NCBI GenBank assembly: GCA_913774845.1
Contig: CAJYJO010000003.1
Span: forward strand, 112,969 to 176,968
DNA: 64,000 nucleotides
Source of the DNA: an uncultured Microbacterium sp.
GTDB lineage: Bacteria; Actinomycetota; Actinomycetes; Actinomycetales; Microbacteriaceae
Direction: 5' to 3'
The notes beneath the pieces were generated by a model. It did no database searches. It saw nothing but the letters and a program-made list of their open reading frames with translations, and was not told the origin of the DNA. Made by a program: the position numbers and the translations under genes. Shown here piece after piece: positions 16,824 through 24,998 of the stretch. Within the stretch, counting starts at the first letter, position 1, and every line of letters starts with the position of its first letter.

Positions 16824-17954
16824 CTACGATCCCGAACCACACGTCGGCAGGGCGTCGAGGTCGCCCCCGTCGCGGATGGTCTCGAGCACGGTGAGCGACT
16901 GCTCGAGCGTGGCGGTGGAGAACACCCGGATGCCGTCGGGCACATGGCCCACGACCTCGTTGCAGTTCGCCTCGGGTGCCAGGAACCAGGTGGCACCGGC
17001 ATCCCGAGCTCCGTAGAGCTTCTGACGGATGCCACCGATCGGGCCCACATTGCCGTCGGCGTCGATCGTGCCGGTGCCGGCGATGTGCTGACCGCCGGTG
17101 AGGTCGCCGGGGCTCATCTTGTCGATGATGCCGAGCGCGAACATCATGCCGGCGCTGGGGCCGCCCACATCGTTCAGCTGGATCGTGACGTCGACGGGCA
17201 GATCGAACGAGACCACCAGCCCCACGCCGAGCAGGTACTGCTGCGTCCCGTCGCCGGCGGCGCTGGCCCGCGGGGTGACCTGCGCGGTGGACGCCTTCCC
17301 GTCGCGCTCGAAGCCGACCGTGACGGGGGCCCCGGCGGCATCCTGGACCGCGGAGCGAACGGCGTCGACACTCGTCGCGGCAACACCGTCGATCGAGGTG
17401 ATCACGTCGTTCTGCTGCAGGACGCCGGCCGAGGCGCCGGAGTCGTCGACCGACATGACGCCGATCTGCTGGGGGACGTCGTACCCGAGCTCGCGCAGGG
17501 CGGCGGCGCTGGCCTCGCGCTGGGAGTCGGTCATGAGGGCGGCGTTCTCGGTGTTGCGCTGCTCGGTGCTCTGACCGGCGGGGAAGATGCGGTCGATCGG
17601 CACGACCGCGCGCGACCGGTCGAACCACGCCATGGCCAGCTCGATCCACGACGGCGTGCGCTCGCGGTTACCGCTGACCTGCACCGTCAGCAGGTCGAGC
17701 CGGCCCGTGGTCGTGTCGTCGTCTTCGTTCGGCACCGAGATGAGCGGCACCTCCTGCCCGTCGGCGTTCGTCGTACTGCCGAGGGTGTCGTACACGGGGC
17801 CGGGCTGCTGGATGACGTACGCGGAGGGCACGAACGTCAGCACGAAGAGCATGAGGACCGCGAGCGTCAGCGACCAGACGCCGATGACCGTGCCACGGCG
17901 CCACTTCTGTCGGGGTGCGGGCGCGACGGAGACGTTCTCATCGAACAGGGTCAC
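16824..17954 (-). CDS. PDZ-domain Lon-like serine protease (YlbL family)
   Basis: 376 residues. One N-terminal membrane anchor (about 23-45) is followed by a PDZ-like domain (about 140-215, with VMSVDDSGASAGVLQQNDVITSIDG) and a Lon-type S16 protease domain. The catalytic dyad is readable: Ser267 in GGPSAGMMF and Lys312 in GGIRQKLYGA, spaced as in Lon. The active site is outside the membrane. The start is a GTG with AAAGGA 8 nt upstream; the frame stays open far upstream but those codons are antisense to the next gene and unsupported. Divergent from the DUF2342 gene and upstream of UPF0182, as in Mycobacterium (Rv3194c, from memory). Likely a membrane-protein or secretion quality-control protease. 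Confidence 0.9.
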   Translation of the reverse strand: MTLFDENVSVAPAPRQKWRRGTVIGVWSLTLAVLMLFVLTFVPSAYVIQQPGPVYDTLGSTTNADGQEVPLISVPNEDDDTTTGRLDLLTVQVSGNRERTPSWIELAMAWFDRSRAVVPIDRIFPAGQSTEQRNTENAALMTDSQREASAAALRELGYDVPQQIGVMSVDDSGASAGVLQQNDVITSIDGVAATSVDAVRSAVQDAAGAPVTVGFERDGKASTAQVTPRASAAGDGTQQYLLGVGLVVSFDLPVDVTIQLNDVGGPSAGMMFALGIIDKMSPGDLTGGQHIAGTGTIDADGNVGPIGGIRQKLYGARDAGATWFLAPEANCNEVVGHVPDGIRVFSTATLEQSLTVLETIRDGGDLDALPTCGSGS

Positions 17955-18080
17955 GGGCTCAATCCTTTGCCGGGTCGTTCGCGCGCGGCGTAAGCGGCGA
18001 GAGGCCGGGCCGACTGATGCGGGGAAGCGTGCGACTAGCGTAGAACCCGTTCCCCCAGACCTGGCTGAAAGGCGGCTGAA

Positions 18081-19556
18081 GTGGCAGACGACGACCGGAA
18101 CCCCGAGGAGGAGTTCCAGGAGCTCATGCGTCGCCTCCTCTCGGGAGACGTCAGCGGCATCGACCCGGAGCAGCTCTCGCGGCTGTCGGGCATGCAGATC
18201 GACCCCGCCATGCTGCAGGCCGTCATGGCGCAGTTGCAGGGGGCCTTCAACGGGACGAGCGACGGCATCGACTGGAGCGTCACCGAGCGCCAGGCGCTGC
18301 ACATCGCCAACCAGGACGGCCTGGGCGTCACCAGCGGTCAGCGCACCGACCTCGACCAGGCGTTCACCCTCGCGGGCCTGTGGCTCAGCGAGGCCACCAC
18401 CATCTCCGACCTCCCCCGCCCGGCTCGCGCCGTCACCCGCGGCGCCTGGGTGAGCGCGACGCTGCCGGTGTGGCAGGAACTCGCCGAGCCCGTCGCCACC
18501 AGCATCGCCGACGCGCTCACCGCGGCCCTCGGCCAGCAGGCTCCCGACGACATGCAGGAGATGATCGCCGGTGCCGGCCGCCTCATGCGTACCGTCGGCG
18601 GTTCGCTCTTCGCCACGCAGCTCGGCCAGGTCGTCGGCCGCCTCTCCACCGAGGTCGTGGGCGGCGGAGACGTCGGCATCCCCCTCATGCCCGACGGCGA
18701 CGCCGCGATCCTGCCGCAGAACTTCGCCGACTTCGGCCGCGACCTCGAGATCCCCGACGACCAGCTGGCGCTGTACCTCGCCACCCGCGAGCTCGCGCAC
18801 GCCCGGCTCTTCCGCCACGCGCGGTGGCTGCGCCTGCACGTGATCTCGCAGGTGCGCGACTTCGCCCACGGCATCCGCGTCGACACCGACGCCCTCGAGG
18901 AGCTCGCGACGCGCTTCGATCCGACGCAGCCCGACGAGCTGCGCGGCGCGCTCGAGAGCGGCGCCCTGCTGCCGGAGCGCTCGGAGGAGCAGACCGCGGC
19001 CCTCACCCGCCTCGAGAACCTGCTCGCCACGATCGAGGGATGGGTCGACGTCGTGACCGAGGACGCCACCTCGCGCCTTCCCGCGGCGGCCCGCATCGCC
19101 GAAGCGGTGCGTCGACGCCGCGCGGTGGGCGGTCCCGCCGAGCAGGCCCTCGGCTCGCTCGTCGGCCTCGAACTGCGCCCGCGCCGCATGCGCGAGGCCT
19201 CGGCCATGTGGCGCGCCGTCACCGAGGCCGTCGGCGCCTCCGGCCGCGACGCGCTGTGGGACTACCCCGACCTCATGCCGACCTCGGAGGACATCGACGA
19301 CCCGGCCGCGCTCATCGCCCGCCTGACCGCCGAGTCGCGCGGCGAGGCCGCTCCCTCCGACGCGATGGACGACGCGCTCGCCCAGCTGCTGGCGGAGGAG
19401 GCCGCCGCGTCCGAGCCCTCTGAGTCTCGGGATGCCGCAGGCGGCGCCGGATCCGCGGCGCAGGGCGACGGCTCGACGGATTCGGATGCCCCGCGGGACT
19501 CGCGGGACTCCGGCGACGACGACCAGGGTGCGCCGGGCGACCAGCGGCCGGTGTGA
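18081..19556 (+). CDS. DUF2342 (putative zinc-dependent metallohydrolase) protein
   Basis: 491 residues, GTG start with GAAAGG upstream. It corresponds to the actinobacterial DUF2342 family, often labelled zinc-dependent metalloprotease or F420-biosynthesis-associated. The core runs to about residue 400 and includes the conserved YLATRELAHARLFRHARWLR segment, where Glu-x-x-His is the likely metal motif rather than a classic HExxH. The last ~90 residues are acidic, Ser/Asp/Gly-rich and probably disordered. Divergent from the Lon-like protease gene with 126 bp between the starts. No activity is established to my knowledge, so the protease label should be treated with caution. Confidence 0.82.
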   Translation: MADDDRNPEEEFQELMRRLLSGDVSGIDPEQLSRLSGMQIDPAMLQAVMAQLQGAFNGTSDGIDWSVTERQALHIANQDGLGVTSGQRTDLDQAFTLAGLWLSEATTISDLPRPARAVTRGAWVSATLPVWQELAEPVATSIADALTAALGQQAPDDMQEMIAGAGRLMRTVGGSLFATQLGQVVGRLSTEVVGGGDVGIPLMPDGDAAILPQNFADFGRDLEIPDDQLALYLATRELAHARLFRHARWLRLHVISQVRDFAHGIRVDTDALEELATRFDPTQPDELRGALESGALLPERSEEQTAALTRLENLLATIEGWVDVVTEDATSRLPAAARIAEAVRRRRAVGGPAEQALGSLVGLELRPRRMREASAMWRAVTEAVGASGRDALWDYPDLMPTSEDIDDPAALIARLTAESRGEAAPSDAMDDALAQLLAEEAAASEPSESRDAAGGAGSAAQGDGSTDSDAPRDSRDSGDDDQGAPGDQRPV

Positions 19557-19563
19557 TCGTGTG

Positions 19564-19598
19564 AGAACGCCCGCGGGACGATGTCCCGCGGGCGTTCT
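19564..19598 (+). terminator. Terminator of the DUF2342 gene
   Basis: A perfect 16-bp stem (AGAACGCCCGCGGGAC and its complement) with a 3-nt loop GAT, 7 bp after the stop codon. Confidence 0.85.
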
Positions 19599-19612
19599 GC
19601 GTGTTCGGGGGG

Positions 19613-19756
19613 TTCCTCCCCATGGCCGTGAGGCGATGCGGCGCTGGGGACAGCGGCATCCGGAACCGGCGGGGGCGACATGGCGGCTCCTCCCCACGGC
19701 GGGTAGGCGGTGCGGCGCTGGGGACAGCGGCATCCGGAACCGGCGGGGGCGACATG
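19613..19756. repeat. 74-bp direct duplication upstream of the ThiF-like gene
   Basis: Two adjacent copies offset by 74 bp. The last 46 bp of each are identical (19637-19682 and 19711-19756, TGCGGCGCTGGGGACAGCGG...GACATG), while the first ~28 bp have diverged. The second copy ends 9 bp before the next gene's ATG, so the duplication inserted sequence into that gene's promoter region. Confidence 0.9.
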
Positions 19757-19764
19757 ATCGGGCG

Positions 19765-20613
19765 ATGATCCGACTCGATTCCGCTCACCCCCCGCTCTGG
19801 CGCGAAGACGGCCGTGTGCAGTTCGGCGCACCGGCCGTGGCGCTCGCACCGATCGCTGCTCCCTGGGTCGACGTGGTCGTCGCCTCACTCGTCGGTGGGA
19901 CCTCGCGCGCCGAGGTGCGGGCGCTCGCTCGGCTGCACGGCGCAGGAGAGGGAGACATCGAGGCGTTCCTCACCGCCGTCGTCCCCGCGTTGGCCCGGCG
20001 CCACCGTCACGCGCCGATCGCCGTGCAGACGGCCGACGACCTGCCCGCTCGGGTGGTGCGCGCCGTGCTCGCGGCGTTCGCCGCACGCACGCCGGTGCGG
20101 CACTGGGCGGGCGACGCGACCGAGGCGGTGCCGGTGGCAACCCGCGTCGTGGTGCTCGCCGCGCACCGGGTGGATCCGCGGCGCGTCTCCGGGCTCATGC
20201 GCGACGACATCACGCACGTCCCGCTCGTGCTCGACGGCGCCAGCGCCACGATCGGCCCTGTCGTGGTCCCGGGCCGCACCGCCTGTCTCGCGTGTCTCGA
20301 CGCCGTGCACCGCGGAGACGATCCGGAGTGGACGACCGTGGTCTCGCAGCTCCTCGCTCGACCCCGACCGGCGGTCGACGTCGCGCTCGCCGCGGAGGCC
20401 GGGCGGGCCGCGCGGTTCCTCGTCAGCGCCCCGATCGGGGAGTCGACGCGCTCGCTGCGCCTGCGCGCCGATTCGTTCCGGCGGGCCTGGGCGCTGCATC
20501 GGCCGAGCGAAGACTGCCGCTGCCGATCTCTCGGAGGAAACGAGACGGAGCACGCTCCATCCGACCTCGTCCTCTCGCCCAGCTCACCCAGAGGGTCCGG
20601 GCCGCCCGCGTGA
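19765..20613 (+). CDS. ThiF/TOMM-cyclodehydratase-like protein
   Basis: 282 residues. The centre has a ThiF-like adenylation-fold pattern (ATRVVVLAAHRVDPRRVSGLM, then HVPLVLDGASATIGPVVVPG) and the Cys-containing segment GRTACLACLDAVHRGDDPEW, with a second pair in SEDCRCRSL near residue 250; the four cysteines could hold zinc. This pattern matches actinobacterial proteins annotated as ThiF-like or TOMM leader-binding, with Rv3196 the probable M. tuberculosis counterpart. No precursor peptide or YcaO gene is nearby, so a peptide-modification role is not supported here. CATGAT lies 6 nt before the ATG. Its 3' end overlaps the convergent helicase gene by 191 bp. Confidence 0.6.
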   Translation: MIRLDSAHPPLWREDGRVQFGAPAVALAPIAAPWVDVVVASLVGGTSRAEVRALARLHGAGEGDIEAFLTAVVPALARRHRHAPIAVQTADDLPARVVRAVLAAFAARTPVRHWAGDATEAVPVATRVVVLAAHRVDPRRVSGLMRDDITHVPLVLDGASATIGPVVVPGRTACLACLDAVHRGDDPEWTTVVSQLLARPRPAVDVALAAEAGRAARFLVSAPIGESTRSLRLRADSFRRAWALHRPSEDCRCRSLGGNETEHAPSDLVLSPSSPRGSGPPA

Positions 20614-22174
20614 CGCCCACGTAGGCGAGTCGTCGTTCCTCGTCGACCGCCTCGAACGTCTTCGCGTACGAGATCGGCAGCAGACCCTCACTGACCCCCA
20701 CGAGGTACACGTGATCCCACTCCAGACCCTTCGCCGCGTGCAGCGTCGCGAGCGTCACCGTGCGCGTTGTCGGCTCGTGCTGATCCTTCGCGCGGGCCTG
20801 CAGGTCGTCGGTGAACGACCGGAGGTCGGTGCCCTCCGGCGCCTCCTCGGCCAGGCGCAGCAGCGCGGCGCGCGCCTCCCAGGCCTCGCGGAGGGCCCCG
20901 CCCGCCTCGGGCGGGTCGTCGGTCAGTCCGACGCCGCGCAGCACGTCGCGCACGGTGGCGAGGAAGCCGGTGTTGATCGGAGCGACCGAGGCGGCGCGCA
21001 GCGCCATGAGCGCCTGCCGCACCTCGGGCAGGTCGAAGAACTTGCGCCCGCCGAGCACCGAAGCGGCGACACCCACCGACGACAGGGCCGACAACAGGAG
21101 CGCCGACTGGGCGTGCGAGCGGTACAGCACGGCGATGTCGTGCGGATCCACGCCGCGCGTGAACGAATCGGCGATCGCGCGGGCCACGGACGCGGCCTCG
21201 CTCTCGTCGTCGTCGAAGCCGTGCACCGTCGGAGTGGGCGTGTCGTCGCCGCGCGCGGCCACGAGCTCGAGCGCGCCGGCGCGACCCCGCATGAGGTCGT
21301 TCGCCACCGCCAGTACGGGCGCCGTGGAGCGGTAGTTGCGTTCGAGGCGCACGACGCGCGCGTCCTCGTACGTTCGCTCGAACTCGAGCAGGTAGCGCGA
21401 GTCGGCTCCGGTGAACGAGTAGACCGTCTGACTGGCGTCGCCCACCACGCAGAGATCGCGCCGGTCGCCGAGCCACAGCTCGAGCACGCGGTTCTGCAGG
21501 GGCGAGACGTCTTGGAACTCGTCGACGGTGAAATGGCGATATTGCTCGCGCACCGCCGCGGCCACCCGCGGCTCGGCCTCGATCATGCCCGCGCAGGTGA
21601 GCAGGACGTCTTCGAAGTCCATCTGCCGACGCTCGTCCTTGAGCTTCTCGTAGGAGCGCTGCAGCGCCACGACCTGGTCGACGCCGAGGCGACCGACGCC
21701 CTCGGGTCGATCGGCGGCGTACTGCTCGATCGAACGCAGGGTGACCTTGCGCCACTCGATCGCCGCGGCCACGTCGCGCAGCGTCGCCGTGTCAGGCGCG
21801 AGACCGACCCCGTCGGCGGCGTGCGCGAGCATGCGCACCTTGTTGTCGATGATCGAGGGAGCCTGGTCGCCGGCGAGCGTCGGCCAGAAGAAGTTGACCT
21901 GCGCGAGGGCCGCGGCGTGGAACGTGCGCGCCGACACCCCCGCGACACCGAGCGCGCGCAGGCGCCCGCGCATCTCCCCGGCCGCTTTCGCCGTGAAGGT
22001 GACGGCCATCACGCGCTGCGGCGAGTACGCCCCCGTGTCGACCCCGTGCGCGATGCGGCGGGTGATCACGCGGGTCTTACCGGTGCCCGCGCCCGCGAGC
22101 ACGCAGACGGGCCCGCGCAGCGCGCGCGCCGCCTCGAGCTGGTGCTCGTCGAGGCCGTCGAGAGGGCCGGTCAC
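20423..22174 (-). CDS. uvrD2: UvrD2-like superfamily 1 DNA helicase, short form
   Basis: 583 residues from a GTG overlapping the nudC stop. Motif I is LAGAGTGKTRV (Lys33), motif Ia VTFTAKAAGEM, motif II VDEFQDVSPLQNRVLELWLGD, motif III VGDASQTVYSFTGA, motif IV RLERNYRST, motif V VTLATLHAAKGLEWDHVYLVG and motif VI RRLAYVGVTRAARTLWVSWARG, so the ATPase motor is complete and 3'-5' translocation is expected. M. tuberculosis UvrD2 carries an extra C-terminal HRDC region; here only ~40 low-complexity residues follow motif VI. The final 191 bp run antisense through the ThiF-like gene. Repair role inferred from family and neighbours. Confidence 0.88.
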   Translation of the reverse strand: MTGPLDGLDEHQLEAARALRGPVCVLAGAGTGKTRVITRRIAHGVDTGAYSPQRVMAVTFTAKAAGEMRGRLRALGVAGVSARTFHAAALAQVNFFWPTLAGDQAPSIIDNKVRMLAHAADGVGLAPDTATLRDVAAAIEWRKVTLRSIEQYAADRPEGVGRLGVDQVVALQRSYEKLKDERRQMDFEDVLLTCAGMIEAEPRVAAAVREQYRHFTVDEFQDVSPLQNRVLELWLGDRRDLCVVGDASQTVYSFTGADSRYLLEFERTYEDARVVRLERNYRSTAPVLAVANDLMRGRAGALELVAARGDDTPTPTVHGFDDDESEAASVARAIADSFTRGVDPHDIAVLYRSHAQSALLLSALSSVGVAASVLGGRKFFDLPEVRQALMALRAASVAPINTGFLATVRDVLRGVGLTDDPPEAGGALREAWEARAALLRLAEEAPEGTDLRSFTDDLQARAKDQHEPTTRTVTLATLHAAKGLEWDHVYLVGVSEGLLPISYAKTFEAVDEERRLAYVGVTRAARTLWVSWARGRGRMERAPSRFLREIGSGSLRSADAAPRPAGTNRRAGAASASTPRSGR

Positions 22175-23244
22175 GCGATCCTCCGGTACCACTCGTCGAT
22201 GAGGCGGTGGGCGATGGATGCCGCGCCGGGCAGCTGCACCGCCGCTTCGCCGCGCAGGGCCGCGCCCACCTCGTCGCGGGTGAACCACCGGACCTCGACG
22301 ATCTCTTCGCCGTCGGCTCGCGCCGCTTCTTCGTCGACCACCTCGGCCCGGAAACCGAGCATGAGCGACCGCGGATACGGCCACGCCTGCGACCCCCGGT
22401 ACTCCACGCGGCGCAGGTGCACGTTCGACTCCTCGTTAACCTCGCGCTCGACCGCGTCTTCGAGGGACTCCCCCGCCTCGGCGAAACCGGCGAAGCACGA
22501 GTACCGCGCTCCGCCCCAGGCGGCGTTGACCCCGAGGAGCACGCGGTCGCCGTCGGCCGAGGTGACGAGCACGATGACCGCCGGGTCGGTGCGAGGGAAG
22601 TGCTCTCGCCCGCACACCGGGCAACGCCGCGACCAGCCGGCGTGCTCCACCCGCGTGCGCGCGCCGCAGGCCGGGCAGAACGGCGCGTCGCGCAGCCATC
22701 CGGCGAGAGCGACCGCGGTGGTGAGCAGCTCCGCCTCACCCTCGGGGAGGTCTCCGCCCGTCGCGCGCAGACCGGTCCAGGTGGCATCCGGTGCGAGGGC
22801 GCGAGGTGAGGACGAGGCTTCACCGCCGGCGTCGTCGGCGAGCACGGCGAGCAGGATCGCGGCGCCGTCGTCGGCGCGTCCGAGGAAGGCCCATTCCCGG
22901 ACGGCGGGAATCGGGTCGTCTTCGCGGACGGTCGGGGCGGCGGGGGTCGTTGCGTCTGGTGCCGGGGCGACGGAGACGCCGGGGGTGGTTGCGTCGGGCG
23001 CCGGCTCGGCGCCGCGGACAGCCGCCGCGCCGGGGATGATCGCGTCGGGAAGGAAGCGAGAGACCGGCAGCAGGGCCAGACGACCGTCGATCAGCGGCGC
23101 CGCGTCGCGTCGGATCGCGAGCACGCGCGTCGTGGGCTCGGCGAAGACGCGGGCGAGCAGATCGGCGTCGTCGCGCTCGATGCCCGATCGGTCGACGTGG
23201 AGAGACGGTCGCCCGGCCGACGACGACGAGGCGGGAAGCGGCAT
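22171..23244 (-). CDS. nudC: NADH/NAD+ diphosphatase (Nudix, NudC-like)
   Basis: 357 residues. The zinc ribbon is FCPACGARTR...RRCPVCGREHFPR (two CxxC pairs), followed directly by the catalytic domain with Nudix box GFAEAGESLEDAVEREVNEESNV; Ser replaces the usual Gly near the box's end. The SQAWPYPRSLMLGF segment after the box is the NADH-pyrophosphatase signature. Expected reaction: cleavage of NAD(H) to NMN(H) and AMP; NudC enzymes also remove NAD caps from RNA. The N-terminal ~150 residues include a Pro/Ala/Thr-rich insert (about 70-110). It precedes the helicase with a GTGA overlap, the same pairing as Rv3199c-Rv3198c in M. tuberculosis. Confidence 0.92.
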   Translation of the reverse strand: MPLPASSSSAGRPSLHVDRSGIERDDADLLARVFAEPTTRVLAIRRDAAPLIDGRLALLPVSRFLPDAIIPGAAAVRGAEPAPDATTPGVSVAPAPDATTPAAPTVREDDPIPAVREWAFLGRADDGAAILLAVLADDAGGEASSSPRALAPDATWTGLRATGGDLPEGEAELLTTAVALAGWLRDAPFCPACGARTRVEHAGWSRRCPVCGREHFPRTDPAVIVLVTSADGDRVLLGVNAAWGGARYSCFAGFAEAGESLEDAVEREVNEESNVHLRRVEYRGSQAWPYPRSLMLGFRAEVVDEEAARADGEEIVEVRWFTRDEVGAALRGEAAVQLPGAASIAHRLIDEWYRRIA

Positions 23245-23325
23245 CGAGCACCTCTCTGACGGGCGGGAACGCGGCGACCTGCCCCGTCAAGGGCGTGGCG
23301 CGGGCGGGTGAGCGAGGGCCCGACC

Positions 23326-23331
23326 TACCCT
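23326..23331 (+). promoter_or_regulatory. Leaderless -10 box (TACCCT) of the kinase-fold gene
   Basis: TACCCT followed by 7 nt (GGGGGAC) and the ATG at 23339. The G-run could also act as a weak ribosome-binding site, so a very short leader is the alternative. Confidence 0.45.
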
Positions 23332-23338
23332 GGGGGAC

Positions 23339-24817
23339 ATGGCACGCTCGCCCCTCATTTTAGCCGCGTCGGCGACAACGGCCCTGCCCGGCACCGCCTT
23401 CACGAGTGCTCGCGCGCTGACCGAGAACGCGGGTGGACGCTTCGACGCCGCCCTCGCGCGCACCGACGACGGCCGGGAGGTCGTCATCCGGATGCCGGCG
23501 GGCGAAGACGGCGCCCACGACCTCGCCGCCGAGTCGCGCGCCCTGCACGCCCTCACGGCCGGCGTCCGCGCGCTCCTGCCGTTCGCGGTGCCCGAGGTCC
23601 TGGGCGAAGCGGGCTCCGGCACCCAGCGCGTCCTCGTCGTCGATCACATCGACGGATACCGGATCGACCCCGCGCACCTTCCGAAGGGGCCGGGCTACGC
23701 ACCGGCCATCGGCGGCGCCCTCGCCGCGGTGCACGCCCTGCCCGTGTCGTTCGTCCGCACCGATGGACTCCCCGTCCGTTCCCCCGAGCAGGTGCGCGAC
23801 GACGTCGAACGTCTCCTCGATCGGGCCGACGCGACCGGACGCGTCAGCGACGACCTCATGCTGCGCTGGCGACGAGCCCTCGAGGTCGACGAGCTGTGGC
23901 GTTTCGAAGCGGCCGTCATCCTCGGCGGTGCCACGAGCGCGTCGATCCTGCTCGCCGACGACGAGAACGAGATCCCCCACGTCGTCGGCATCCTGGACTG
24001 GGCGGGATTGAGCGTCGGCGACCCGGCGGTCGATCTGCGGTGGCTGGCATCCGCTCCGCTCGCCGCCGACGACGTGCACGAGGGATACGCCGCAGCGGGC
24101 GACCGCTCCCCCGACCCCCTCCTGCGCGAGCGGGCCCGCCTGTACGCCGAACTCGAGTTCGCCCGGTGGCTCGTCCACGGGCACGACGCCGGCGAGACCG
24201 ATGTCGTCGCCGACGCCGTGGCCCTCCTCGACGCCCTCGCGGAGGGTGTGCGCGGCGACCACATCGTGCCCGACAGCCGTAGCGACATCGACGACGCGAT
24301 GGCGCTCGTCGAGAGCGTGCCACCGGTTGCCCTGGCGGTCGAGGTCGACACGTCGATGCAGACCGACGCCTACGACCCCGAAGCGCTGTCGCTGTACCTG
24401 TCGGCCGAGCGCGACCGCGCCACATCCGCCGACGCGCTCGCCGCGGCTCTCGACGAGGAGAATCCGGATGCCGAGACCGGCGCCATCCACGTCGACCGGC
24501 TGCCCGAACCCGACAGCGTCGACCCCGAGGCCACCGCCCCCGTCGACCTCGACGGCTGGACCGAGCGACCCGTGCACGGTCACGGTCCCGCGTTGAGCGG
24601 AGACACCGACGCGACGTCGCTGTGGGCGCGGCCGGAGCAGGACGCCGGAGCCCCCGAACCGGCGATCCGTGACGCGTCGGACGCCCCGGGCCCGATGACG
24701 CGCGATCGCGCCGACGCGCCGCTCGGCGGCGACCCCGCCGTCGACGATGAAGAAGACGCCGCGCGCGCCAGCCGGGCTGCCCTGCGCCGGTGGGGTGTCG
24801 CCGGCGACTCGGCCTAG
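23339..24817 (+). CDS. Phosphotransferase-fold protein lacking the catalytic HxD motif
   Basis: 492 residues. The first ~300 resemble the aminoglycoside/macrolide phosphotransferase (APH) fold: VVIRMPAGEDGAHDLAAESRALHAL for the ATP-binding lobe, VVDHIDGYRI at the hinge, and ILDWAGLSVGDPAVDLRWLA matching the metal-binding Asp loop. The catalytic loop, normally HGDLxxxN, reads LGGATSASILLAD: both the His and the catalytic Asp are gone. It may therefore be a pseudokinase. Residues from about 310 on are acidic, rich in Asp/Glu/Ala/Pro and probably disordered. Divergent from nudC. Function unknown; resistance activity is unlikely. Confidence 0.75.
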   Translation: MARSPLILAASATTALPGTAFTSARALTENAGGRFDAALARTDDGREVVIRMPAGEDGAHDLAAESRALHALTAGVRALLPFAVPEVLGEAGSGTQRVLVVDHIDGYRIDPAHLPKGPGYAPAIGGALAAVHALPVSFVRTDGLPVRSPEQVRDDVERLLDRADATGRVSDDLMLRWRRALEVDELWRFEAAVILGGATSASILLADDENEIPHVVGILDWAGLSVGDPAVDLRWLASAPLAADDVHEGYAAAGDRSPDPLLRERARLYAELEFARWLVHGHDAGETDVVADAVALLDALAEGVRGDHIVPDSRSDIDDAMALVESVPPVALAVEVDTSMQTDAYDPEALSLYLSAERDRATSADALAAALDEENPDAETGAIHVDRLPEPDSVDPEATAPVDLDGWTERPVHGHGPALSGDTDATSLWARPEQDAGAPEPAIRDASDAPGPMTRDRADAPLGGDPAVDDEEDAARASRAALRRWGVAGDSA

Positions 24818-24998
24818 ATCGGACACGCGACCCGGCGCTCCGCCGTGAGCGTCGCCGTGGGCTGCGGGTGAACTTTCGCTCTCCACGGGTGAAATCGCTC
24901 GTGATCGACGACATGTTCGCATGCGTTCTGGCAGGCTCGTCCCGAACCCGGCCCCCACGGGGCCGTGGTTCCCCGACGACCACACGAAGGCGAGCAGC

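Noticed and set aside
17955-19733. N-terminal extension of the Lon-like protease frame
   Set aside because: The frame stays open, but the true membrane anchor begins right after the GTG at 17954. Everything beyond is antisense to the DUF2342 gene.
19814-23311. A 1165-codon open frame across the ThiF-like, helicase and nudC genes
   Set aside because: It has no domain, runs antisense to two strong genes and out of frame with the third, and consists of Arg/Ser/Pro-rich sequence.
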